A stretch of DNA of 5,770 nt from Chloroflexota bacterium (GCA_015661135.1 JACVXW010000079.1:1-5770); one strand, 5' to 3'; numbered from the stretch's first letter, positions 1 through 5,566 are shown. Numbers and translations are program-made. The notes: generated by a model not told the origin, from the sequence alone.

Positions 1-1026
1 GTGCGGCATCTCCGCGAGGCGGATCCCGGGGATCGCCTCCAGCAACTTCCGCGGGGCGTCGTACTCGCCGTTGTTCCGGCCGAGGTAGCACGGGTCGTGG
101 TACGTCACGTCGAGCTCGATCGACGATCGGAACTCGATCCGGCCCACCAGTGGTGCCAGGAACTGCGTGTAGTGGAGGACCTCACCCTCCCAGCCCAGGC
201 GGGGGTACTCGTTCTTGAATGCGTTGAAGGCGTGCGGATCCATGACCACGAGGCGCGTGAACTCGTACTTCGAGAAGGCCTTGATGTTCTGCTCGGCGAG
301 GAGTTCGAAGAGACCGCTCTCGCCGGCCAGCCGGGCCGAGTCACCGTCACTGCGCTCCTCCGGACCGAGGATCGCGAAGTCCACCCCGAGCGCGGTCATC
401 ACGCGCGCCATCGCCCGCGCCGCGTCCTTGCCCCGGGGGTGATAGCTGGTGTAATCGGAGACGTACCAGAGGACGTCCACGGGCCGGCCGATCTGGCTGA
501 TGATCGGGACGTCCACGCCCGCCTCCGCGATCCAGTCAATCCGCTTGCGGGGCGATTCGCCCATCGGATTGCCGGACTTCTGGAGGTTGCGGAAGACAAC
601 GGACAGCTCGTCCGGGACCTTGCCCTCCAGGACCGCCTGCTCGCGGATGGCGGGCATGATCTTGAGCGGGTTGACCTCCTTGGGGCAGACCCGGTAGCAG
701 TTCCCGCAGGTCGTGCACAGCCACAGGTCCGGGTCATCCATGAGCGTGTTGCCGCGGATGATCTTGGCGTTCAGCTTGCGTGGGCCGTAGTCCCCGACGT
801 GATTGACGGGACAGACCGGCACGCATTTGCCGCACTGGTAGCAGCCGCGCATGGACTCGCCGCCGTCCAGCGAGGTGACCCAGTCCATCGCCTCCGTCGG
901 GTACGCGGTCGTGGAACGGTCGGAGAACATCCGGTTCCAGTGACCGGAGATGTCGACCCCGTCCACGACGGCGTGCTCGAGTTCCGTGACCCTGTCGACC
1001 TTGATGACCGGGAGATCACGCCCCAT
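1..1026 (-). CDS. shdrB3: HdrC-HdrB fusion subunit of the sHdr complex (sHdrB3-like), 3' end cut by window edge
   Basis: This is an iron-sulfur electron-transfer subunit of the cytoplasmic sulfur-oxidizing Hdr-like complex. The frame is open for 342 codons and runs off the left edge. Residues 60-116 form an HdrC-type dicluster ferredoxin domain: C62-C65-C68-C72 (CYQCGKCVPVCP) and C104-C107-C110-C114 (CTTCGNCYRVCP). An HdrB/HdrD-like region follows. Residues 184-290 look like a CCG domain that has lost its cysteines (V189-S190-D191; ERSDGD at 224-229; DPHAFN at 263-268). A second CCG domain opens at YHDPCYLGR (309-317, C313), and its remainder is outside the window. ATG 1026 overlaps the end of shdrH by 11 nt, with AGAGG at 1039-1035 eight bases upstream. 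HdrC and HdrB are separate polypeptides in type I sHdr clusters; one fused protein is the mark of type II, resembling HdrD. The family and fusion are clear from sequence. The B3 name rests on gene order and remembered nomenclature. Confidence 0.92.
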   Translation of the reverse strand, partial: MGRDLPVIKVDRVTELEHAVVDGVDISGHWNRMFSDRSTTAYPTEAMDWVTSLDGGESMRGCYQCGKCVPVCPVNHVGDYGPRKLNAKIIRGNTLMDDPDLWLCTTCGNCYRVCPKEVNPLKIMPAIREQAVLEGKVPDELSVVFRNLQKSGNPMGESPRKRIDWIAEAGVDVPIISQIGRPVDVLWYVSDYTSYHPRGKDAARAMARVMTALGVDFAILGPEERSDGDSARLAGESGLFELLAEQNIKAFSKYEFTRLVVMDPHAFNAFKNEYPRLGWEGEVLHYTQFLAPLVGRIEFRSSIELDVTYHDPCYLGRNNGEYDAPRKLLEAIPGIRLAEMPH

Positions 1027-1825
1027 CCAACGTACCTCTGGCCGCGTCGCCGAGATGCTTGACGCCGAGCAGCCGTCGCACAAGATCCGGGAGCTGCGGA
1101 ATGACCCGATTGAATTCCTGGGTCATCCGGAGCCGGGTGATGGTGTAGAGGTAGATCCCGTAGATCGCGGCGAGGTAGACGTCCACGGCGTACGGGCTGG
1201 CGCCCATGCGCTGGAACCCGAGCTCACGGGCGGTGCTGATGACCGCCGCAGTCGCGGCGCCGACCCGGAGGTAGACGGCCCCGGCATCGGCGCCGTCGAA
1301 GTCGAACGCCTCCACCATCACGAGCGGGAGCGCCCCGGTCCGCGCCTCAGGGTCCCACATCCAGCGGCTCCACATCCAGTAGCGGTCCGGATCGAAGAAG
1401 TGAAGACACTCGCCGGCAAGGTCCCGGCGGACCGCCGGCTCGATGGCCGCGAGCTTCGCATCGAACGCGCTGAACCGGGTCTCCACCCGCCCTGACCCGT
1501 GCACGAGTTCCCGGATCGCCTCGGCCATCACCGGGCCGCCCGCGGCCACGAGCAGCTCGTCTGCCCGGCGGCGCGTCGCGAAGACCCGATCCAGGATCGG
1601 CCGGACGGCGTCCGCGTTCGCGACTGCGAGGGCGTCCGCCGCGAGGAACGGGGCCATGTCCGCGTGCTTGTGGGCCAGGAGGTCGGCCACCGTCCCGATG
1701 TCCTCCTCGCTGATCTTGACCAGGGCCTCGCGCATGAACTCGACCGCGCTCGGCGCGTCCACCGCATCCGCGATCCCGCCCTGGGCAAAGGAGCCGCCTC
1801 CGAAGACGGCCGGACCCCAGGTCAT
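1016..1825 (-). CDS. shdrH: sHdr-cluster protein of unknown function (sHdrH/Hyp)
   Basis: This 269-residue protein sits between shdrA and the second HdrC/B gene, the position held by the uncharacterised protein of sHdr clusters. I recognise it by position, not by a known domain. It has one cysteine (C140) and no cluster motif, so it is unlikely to bind Fe-S by itself. The N-terminus (residues 1-20) is Gly-rich without a signal peptide. Residues 25-130 look alpha-helical and charged. A striking aromatic patch, FFDPDRYWMWSRWMWDPE, spans 143-160. Residues 211-245 are hydrophobic and Tyr-rich (VYLAAIYGIYLYTI), possibly a buried helix or weak membrane contact. I chose ATG 1825 because it makes a 4-nt ATGA overlap with the shdrA stop. 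The frame stays open for 190 codons upstream, but that part is Arg/Gly/Pro-rich shadow inside shdrA. The product is probably a structural or docking subunit of the complex; function is not shown by the sequence. Confidence 0.85.
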   Translation of the reverse strand: MTWGPAVFGGGSFAQGGIADAVDAPSAVEFMREALVKISEEDIGTVADLLAHKHADMAPFLAADALAVANADAVRPILDRVFATRRRADELLVAAGGPVMAEAIRELVHGSGRVETRFSAFDAKLAAIEPAVRRDLAGECLHFFDPDRYWMWSRWMWDPEARTGALPLVMVEAFDFDGADAGAVYLRVGAATAAVISTARELGFQRMGASPYAVDVYLAAIYGIYLYTITRLRMTQEFNRVIPQLPDLVRRLLGVKHLGDAARGTLDGA

Positions 1826-2889
1826 CGGGCGGCTGCCGCCCCGGCCCGGGCTCCTCCGCGCACCGCGCCCACGGCGCGGACGGCCGCGGCACCGGCCATG
1901 CCGATGGTGTCCTCGAGGTCCTTGGGGCCTGCGGCCGCCCCGGCCACGAAGATCCCCGGCACGGACGTGGAGACGACGTCCATCGGCTCCCCGGGAAGGG
2001 CGATGAAGCCGTACTTGTTCTGGGCGATGCCCAGGATTCCGGCGACGTCCCGCGTACCCCGGCTCGGCTCCATCCCGACCGACAGGACGATGACGTCCAT
2101 GAGCACCTCGAGCGGGCGGCCCATCGTGGTGTCCTCGCCCTTCATCAGGAGGCGCCCGTCCTTGGCGACGATCTCGGTGACGATGCCCCGGATGTAGGTG
2201 ACGTTGTACTGCTCCTGGGCGGGCCAGTAGATCTCGTTCTCCCAGTAGCCGTACATCCGCATGTCGATGTAGAAGATGTAGACCTTGCAGTCCGGCAGGA
2301 GTCGGCGGATCTCGATCGCCTCCTTGGAGGCGACGCCGCAGCAAACCTTGGAGCAGTACTCGTTGCCGAGGCGCCGGTCGCGCGACCCGACGCACTGGAT
2401 GAAGGCCACGTTGCGCGGCGCCTCGCCGTTCGAGGGGCGGACGAAGTGATGCTCCTTGAGCATCTTCTCGGCGTCCGGCAGGGTGATGACGTCGGCGTGC
2501 TCGTAGTAGCCGTACATCTGGGTCTCGCGGCCCGGATCGAAGTGCTGGAAGCCGGTCGCCACGATGATCGAGCCGACGGACTCGGTCGTCTCCCCGGTCG
2601 GGCTGATCAGGGTCACCGCGAAGTCACCGACCGTCCCGCTGCAGCCGGTCACGGTCGTGTTGACGCGGACGTCGATGTCAGGATCCACCACTCCGGCGCG
2701 GAGGATGTCGAGCGCATCCTGGGCAGAGCCCATCCGCGGGGTGAGGGCGGCGTAGTTCGACTCGTCGGGCGTGCCGCCCAGCACCGGGCGGCGTTCCACC
2801 AGGATCGCTCGCCCGCCGATGGTCGCGATGGATCGCGCGGCCTCGAGGCCGGCGGGTCCACCCCCGATCACCAGGATCGTCTCAGGCAT
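1822..2889 (-). CDS. shdrA: FAD- and [4Fe-4S]-binding HdrA-like subunit (sHdrA)
   Basis: This is the flavoprotein core of the sHdr complex, thought to split or relay electrons from sulfane-sulfur oxidation in the cytoplasm. The 355-residue protein opens with a Rossmann dinucleotide motif, GGGPAG at 9-14, with E32 ending the second strand as expected for adenine-ribose binding. ATGF (111-114) and GIFVAGAAAGPKDLEDTI (312-329) are the usual flavoprotein FAD motifs. The HdrA cluster motif is CVGSRD (C166) followed by YCSKVCC (C179, C183, C184). Methanogen HdrA is nearly twice as long; this protein lacks its extra C-terminal ferredoxin domains, which is normal for sHdrA. ATG 2889 overlaps the shdrB1 stop by 8 nt, and GGAGGA at 2900-2895 lies five bases upstream. 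The last 17 residues are a low-complexity Ala/Gly/Arg tail, probably disordered. Family assignment is firm; reaction details come from family knowledge. Confidence 0.95.
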   Translation of the reverse strand: MPETILVIGGGPAGLEAARSIATIGGRAILVERRPVLGGTPDESNYAALTPRMGSAQDALDILRAGVVDPDIDVRVNTTVTGCSGTVGDFAVTLISPTGETTESVGSIIVATGFQHFDPGRETQMYGYYEHADVITLPDAEKMLKEHHFVRPSNGEAPRNVAFIQCVGSRDRRLGNEYCSKVCCGVASKEAIEIRRLLPDCKVYIFYIDMRMYGYWENEIYWPAQEQYNVTYIRGIVTEIVAKDGRLLMKGEDTTMGRPLEVLMDVIVLSVGMEPSRGTRDVAGILGIAQNKYGFIALPGEPMDVVSTSVPGIFVAGAAAGPKDLEDTIGMAGAAAVRAVGAVRGGARAGAAAAR

Positions 2890-4075
2890 CGGCGTCCTCC
2901 CAAGTCAGAAATGCCTTGTCGTCCTTCTTCAGTCGCTCGAGGTCGTCCTCGAACTCGCGCCACCGTTCTCGCCAGTCGATCCCCATCTTCTCGAGCAGCG
3001 GGCGGTACTCCGTGCTGTGCCAGTGAAGCTGGCAGACGCGATAGGGATGCGCACCCATGGCCAGCGCCGCGAACTGCGCCTCGGACATGACCGGGATTCC
3101 GACGTTCGGCTTGTGGGCGCGGGCGGCGAACTGGCTCTGGTCGAGCGTCGTCACGCAGCCGGTGTCGTGGGTCAGGACCACGTCGGGGTTCGCTTCCTCC
3201 CGCATCACGTCGATCTTGCGCAGGGTCGCAAACGAGCGGGTGAAGTCACGCTGGACCAGGATGTGCCGGAAGCCGAAGCCGCAGCAATCGAACCAGGTGC
3301 TGTAGTCCTTGACGTTGGCGCCGAGGGCGGTGACGACCGCGGAGACCACTGCGGTCCGCTGCCCGCCGTACACGTCCGGGTCGTAGATCGCGTCCTCGAC
3401 CACGAGCTTGTGGTAGTGACAGGCCGGATGGACGGTCACGTCGATGCTCGAGAGGTCGAGGACCCGTCGCTTGGCGAACTCGTCCCGCATCGCGTAGATC
3501 CATTCGGAGTAGTGGACGATCTCCTCGGGCATGACGAACGGCTTGCCGAGCTTGTCGCAGATCCGGCGGACCTCGTCACGGAGCTGGGCGGAGTGGACGA
3601 GCTCTTCGCGGACCTCCTTGTAGTGCCCATATGAGGTCCCGCAGTGGATCATCGGGAAGTACCCCGATTCGTACGCGGCCCCGAAGTTGCGCATGGCGAC
3701 GGCCGCCTGGGCGCCCTGGTTGGAGGTCGCCGACGCGTAGTAGTTCCACGCGGTGCAGGAGGTCTGGTCCTTCGGGTCGTTGTAGTCCAGCCCGAGCTTT
3801 CGGATAAGCCAGAAGATGGCTGTCGAATAGCCTGGGATGTGACCGCACTGACCGCACGACTTGTGGTGCCAGGTCTTGGCCACCGGGATCTTCTTGATCC
3901 GCCCGTACTTGGTGGTCACCCCGATCCACGGATCGGGGACGCGCTGGACGAGCCATTCCCCTTTGGCCTCGAGCTCGAAGACCTGCTCGCGGACGTCCTC
4001 GGTGGGCGGCACGGCTGGACCGCGCTCTTCGCGCGAGTCGCGGCGGGTGTCTAGAACATTCAGCGGGATCGGCAT
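2882..4075 (-). CDS. shdrB1: HdrB-like CCG-domain subunit (sHdrB1)
   Basis: This is the catalytic-type subunit of the sHdr complex, expected to hold a non-cubane [4Fe-4S] cluster where sulfur is oxidised. It has 397 residues with two CCG-like halves. The first half holds C74-x2-C77 (SCGQCG), a single cysteine C107 where a CC pair is usual (TSCTAW), and C145 followed by S148 where CxxC is usual. The second half is nearer the consensus: C219 (HPACHYHK), C264-C265 (FDCCGFGFRH) and C307 (HDTGCVTT), with T310 in place of the final CxxC cysteine. Another cysteine, C348, lies near the C-terminus. About 70 residues precede the first half, and residues 360-397 form a charged helical tail. The gene starts 12 bases after shdrC1, with AGGAG at 4087-4083 seven bases upstream of the ATG, and overlaps shdrA by 8 nt. 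Assignment rests on CCG motifs and on position between C1 and A. Confidence 0.93.
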   Translation of the reverse strand: MPIPLNVLDTRRDSREERGPAVPPTEDVREQVFELEAKGEWLVQRVPDPWIGVTTKYGRIKKIPVAKTWHHKSCGQCGHIPGYSTAIFWLIRKLGLDYNDPKDQTSCTAWNYYASATSNQGAQAAVAMRNFGAAYESGYFPMIHCGTSYGHYKEVREELVHSAQLRDEVRRICDKLGKPFVMPEEIVHYSEWIYAMRDEFAKRRVLDLSSIDVTVHPACHYHKLVVEDAIYDPDVYGGQRTAVVSAVVTALGANVKDYSTWFDCCGFGFRHILVQRDFTRSFATLRKIDVMREEANPDVVLTHDTGCVTTLDQSQFAARAHKPNVGIPVMSEAQFAALAMGAHPYRVCQLHWHSTEYRPLLEKMGIDWRERWREFEDDLERLKKDDKAFLTWEDADA

Positions 4076-4087
4076 CGGGAGTCTCCT

Positions 4088-4777
4088 CTACTCGGGCGTG
4101 AAGCCGGCTTCTTCGAGAAGCTCTTCCATGACGTCGTTGAGGATCATGTGGAGGCCCGTGTCGACCTGCTTGATCATGTCAAGCACGCCCGTCATGTGCC
4201 AGATGAGATACAGCTCGGTCAGCGTCCTGTCGTCGACATACCAGGCCGTCGACGTCGTGTGCATCGTGTCCGGGGGGAGCGCGCGTCGCCATAGCGCCAG
4301 GTTGTCCGAGATCTCCTGGACGTGTGGCCCCCAGTCCGGGAACGCGTTCGGCTGGAGCATGTCCGGCGAGACCTGCGTCCCGGTCGACATGATCTTGTAG
4401 ACGACCCGCCCATAGCCCTCGAGGGCGGTCTTGGCCGAGGTCAGGCCGTTGTTGATGGAGACCTCGCGCATGATCGTGATGAGGCCGCCCGGGTTGTTAC
4501 CGCGGGGGCAACGGGTGCAGGAGAAGCACTGCGAGCAGTTCCAGATGTCGTCGTTGAGCTGCTCGTAGAACATCGGCAGGTCTTCGCGCGACGCCGCCTG
4601 GGCGATCTTTCGCGGTGAGAAGTCGTAGAAACGTGCCGACGGACAGGCGGCGACGCAGATGCCGCACTCGTAGCAGCCGTACAGGTAGCTCTCGAACCGG
4701 GCGTCCGCCTTGACCTCGTCGAACAGGCGCTGCTTCTCTTCGATCGGGACGTCGGCGTAGCGGGCCTGGAGGACCAT
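4088..4777 (-). CDS. shdrC1: HdrC-like dicluster ferredoxin subunit (sHdrC1)
   Basis: This subunit passes electrons between the HdrB-like and HdrA-like subunits through two [4Fe-4S] clusters. The 229-residue protein has CYECGICVAACP (C35, C38, C41, C45), the standard CX2CX2CX3CP pattern. The second site is CSQCFSCTRCP (C81, C84, C87, C90), one residue tighter (CX2CX2CX2CP). PRGNNPGG follows the second cluster. Residues 100-229 are mostly helical, with hydrophobic helices near 190-225 but no convincing membrane segment. ATG 4777 lies 11 bases after the dsrE stop codon. I see no good Shine-Dalgarno in those bases and an in-frame TGA lies two codons upstream, so initiation probably depends on ribosomes finishing dsrE. 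The stop is followed directly by the shdrB1 ribosome site. The HdrC family is certain; C1 rather than C2 follows from gene order. Confidence 0.94.
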   Translation of the reverse strand: MVLQARYADVPIEEKQRLFDEVKADARFESYLYGCYECGICVAACPSARFYDFSPRKIAQAASREDLPMFYEQLNDDIWNCSQCFSCTRCPRGNNPGGLITIMREVSINNGLTSAKTALEGYGRVVYKIMSTGTQVSPDMLQPNAFPDWGPHVQEISDNLALWRRALPPDTMHTTSTAWYVDDRTLTELYLIWHMTGVLDMIKQVDTGLHMILNDVMEELLEEAGFTPE

Positions 4778-4788
4778 GGGTCAGGCCA

Positions 4789-5160
4789 CTAGAAGCAGAT
4801 GACCTGATCGGCCTCGAGGGCCATGTCGTTGAACGCGGCACCCCCGATCATCTCCACCCCGTCGATGAGGTCGTCCTTCGTCAGGCCGTGGAGGTCAAGC
4901 GACGGCTGGCAGACGTAGAACTTCACGCCCATGTCCAGGGCCTGATCGATGAACCGCTTGAGCGGAGCCCCGTTGCCGTCGTACTTGGGCACGATGAGCG
5001 CCTCGGCGGCGCCCTTGCGCAGGAGCGTGGGGCCGTTGACCGTGAAGTAGATCCCGACCTCCACGTCCATCGCGGCCGCGGTGGTGGCCAGGTAGATGGG
5101 CGTGGCGCTCCGCTCCGGGTTGTTCACGCCGCCGGTGTGGACGTAGAGGATGCGGGACAT
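4789..5160 (-). CDS. dsrE: DsrE-family sulfurtransferase of the sHdr cluster
   Basis: This is a small cytoplasmic sulfur-relay protein of the DsrE/DsrF-like fold. In sHdr organisms such proteins (the DsrE3C subgroup) exchange persulfide sulfur with TusA. The 123 residues begin MSRILYVHTG, a typical first beta strand and loop. Residues 26-45 (TTAAAMDVEVGIYFTVNG) match the family's helix-strand core. FYVCQPS at 81-87 places C84 where the active cysteine of DsrE proteins sits. Only one other cysteine is present, C122 next to the C-terminus. The protein is full length for the family, which usually works as an oligomer. GAGGA at 5169-5165 lies four bases before ATG 5160. The gene is 39 bases after tusA and 11 before shdrC1. 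The family is clear; the DsrE3C subgroup is inferred from neighbours, so I use the general symbol. Confidence 0.92.
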   Translation of the reverse strand: MSRILYVHTGGVNNPERSATPIYLATTAAAMDVEVGIYFTVNGPTLLRKGAAEALIVPKYDGNGAPLKRFIDQALDMGVKFYVCQPSLDLHGLTKDDLIDGVEMIGGAAFNDMALEADQVICF

Positions 5161-5175
5161 CGGTTCCTCGTCAGG

Positions 5176-5199
5176 CGGGCGTGCGGCGCAGGGCGCCCG
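5176..5199 (-). repeat. Inverted repeat in the tusA-dsrE gap
   Basis: The arms CGGGCG (5176-5181) and CGCCCG (5194-5199) are exact complements around 12 bases, directly after the tusA stop. In the mRNA this gives a six-pair GC stem. It has no U-tract and lies within the operon, so it is not a terminator. It might protect the tusA message or set the tusA:dsrE ratio, but a chance stem in GC-rich DNA is quite possible. Confidence 0.3.
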
Positions 5200-5439
5200 T
5201 CACGCCTTCTGGATCCAGAAGCGCATGACCTTGTCCACCGTCTCCTGGTGGATGACCGGGTGGCCGGTATTCCTGGACCAGGCCGCCACGTCCGGCACGG
5301 CGCCCGGGTCCGTGGCCTCGAGGAGGACGACCTGCTGGGAGTCCATCTCCCGGACGAACTTGGCGAGCTTCACGATGGGCATCGGGCACAGCAGGCCCTT
5401 GGCGTCGAGGACTCGATCATGGGTCGGCGCGTCTGACAT
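5200..5439 (-). CDS. tusA: TusA sulfur-carrier protein
   Basis: TusA is a small cytoplasmic persulfide carrier. In sulfur oxidizers it hands sulfane sulfur toward sHdr through DsrE-type partners. The 79-residue protein shows the TusA signature LDAKGLLCPMPIVK at 11-24, with the CPxP active site C18-P19-M20-P21; C18 is the only cysteine. The beta-alpha-beta-alpha pattern and the C-terminal strand (VDKVMRFWIQK) fit the fold, and the length is normal. I chose ATG 5439 because AGGAG at 5450-5446 lies six bases upstream and the signature starts directly after it. The same frame stays open to 5553, but that extension is Arg-rich, unlike TusA, and begins upstream of the predicted transcription start. 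It is the first gene of the operon, which ties its expression to the complex it feeds. Confidence 0.95.
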   Translation of the reverse strand: MSDAPTHDRVLDAKGLLCPMPIVKLAKFVREMDSQQVVLLEATDPGAVPDVAAWSRNTGHPVIHQETVDKVMRFWIQKA

Positions 5440-5471
5440 CGGGCACTCCTGCGGGCGGTTGCCGGCATCCA

Positions 5472-5507
5472 GCAAGACCCTGGTCCGGCTGCGCCGGGGC
5501 GTCTTGC
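5472..5507 (-). other. Stem-loop in the 5' leader of the sHdr operon
   Basis: The outer arms GCAAGAC (5472-5478) and GTCTTGC (5501-5507) are perfect 7-base complements. Inside them, CCGGC (5485-5489) and GCCGG (5493-5497) pair around a 3-base TGC loop, separated from the outer stem by a 6/3-base internal loop. In the minus-strand transcript this element falls between the predicted start near 5517 and the tusA ribosome site. It is not followed by a U-run, so it is not a simple terminator. It could be a leader regulatory structure, an mRNA stabiliser, or a DNA operator. The nested arms make chance less likely than for a single short stem. Confidence 0.4.
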
Positions 5508-5531
5508 GGTATCGCGATGTGCCTATATACT
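5504..5531 (+). promoter_or_regulatory. Sigma70-like promoter for the divergent ferredoxin-subunit gene
   Basis: The -35 TTGCGG (5504-5509, 3 of 6 consensus bases) and the -10 TATACT (5526-5531, 5 of 6) are separated by 16 bases. Transcription would begin near 5538, giving a leader of about 46 bases before TTG 5584. The -10 shares bases with the opposite-strand promoter, so the two should compete for polymerase. The weak -35 lies within the right arm of the 5472-5507 stem-loop. Confidence 0.4.
5511..5518. promoter_or_regulatory. 8-bp palindrome at the sHdr transcription start
   Basis: ATCGCGAT is a perfect palindrome lying where the minus-strand promoter should start transcription (about 5517) and inside the spacer of the plus-strand promoter. 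A protein bound here could affect both promoters. Eight bases is too short to name an operator, and no regulator gene is in the window. Confidence 0.25.
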
Positions 5532-5553
5532 CCCGCCACATCCGACGTGTCAA
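5524..5553 (-). promoter_or_regulatory. Sigma70-like promoter for the tusA-dsrE-shdr operon
   Basis: Read on the minus strand, a perfect -35 TTGACA (5553-5548) is followed after 18 bases by TATATA (5529-5524), 4 of 6 consensus bases. Transcription would start near 5517, leaving a leader of about 78 bases before tusA. In GC-rich surroundings these AT-rich hexamers stand out. This is the only obvious promoter for the minus-strand genes, which otherwise have short gaps. Confidence 0.55.
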
Positions 5554-5566
5554 CGATGAGCATCGT
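5553..5566. promoter_or_regulatory. Inverted repeat ACGATG-AG-CATCGT, candidate operator
   Basis: Six-base arms (5553-5558 and 5561-5566) are perfect complements around two bases. The repeat touches the edge of the minus-strand -35 box and sits 15-28 bases after the predicted plus-strand start, just before the AGGAG of the ferredoxin gene. A dimeric repressor here could block both directions. sHdr operons are known to be controlled by ArsR-type repressors (sHdrR, SoxR), but I cannot match this repeat to their sites. The 2-base centre makes it a poor RNA hairpin. Confidence 0.35.

Noticed and set aside
1..1062. 353-codon open frame on the plus strand across the left part of the window.
   Set aside because: It is antisense to the HdrC-B fusion, whose frame contains two exact ferredoxin motifs and a CCG motif. 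The plus-strand translation is Arg/Val/Asp-rich with no recognisable domain, a usual artefact of GC-rich coding DNA.
1499..2197. Plus-strand frames of 187-232 codons over shdrH and shdrA.
   Set aside because: Both are antisense shadows with Arg/Ala/Pro-rich content; shdrA on the other strand has clear FAD and cluster motifs.
1826..2395. N-terminal extension of shdrH by 190 codons.
   Set aside because: It lies wholly inside shdrA in another frame and is Arg/Gly/Pro-rich. The ATGA overlap at 1825 gives a natural start.
2771..3634. 287-codon plus-strand frame over shdrB1.
   Set aside because: Antisense to a gene with CCG motifs in the correct frame; its own translation is low-complexity Val/Asp/Arg with no motif.
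1016..4777. Methanogen-type HdrABC (CoM-S-S-CoB reductase) interpretation.
   Set aside because: HdrA is the short form, there is a second fused HdrC-B protein and an sHdrH gene, and TusA and DsrE precede the cluster. This gene set is specific to sulfur-oxidizing sHdr.
4789..5439. Reverse-type dissimilatory sulfite reductase (dsr) locus, suggested by dsrE and tusA.
   Set aside because: There is one dsrE-like gene without dsrF, dsrH or dsrC next to it and no dsrAB, and the following genes are sHdr.
5472..5507. Intrinsic terminator reading of the leader stem-loop.
   Set aside because: Neither strand has a run of T residues after the stem, and the element sits between divergent starts where no transcript is expected to end.
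5440..5553. N-terminal extension of tusA by 38 codons.
   Set aside because: The extra residues are Arg-rich and unlike TusA, and the extended start overlaps the -35 box. ATG 5439 has a well-spaced AGGAG.
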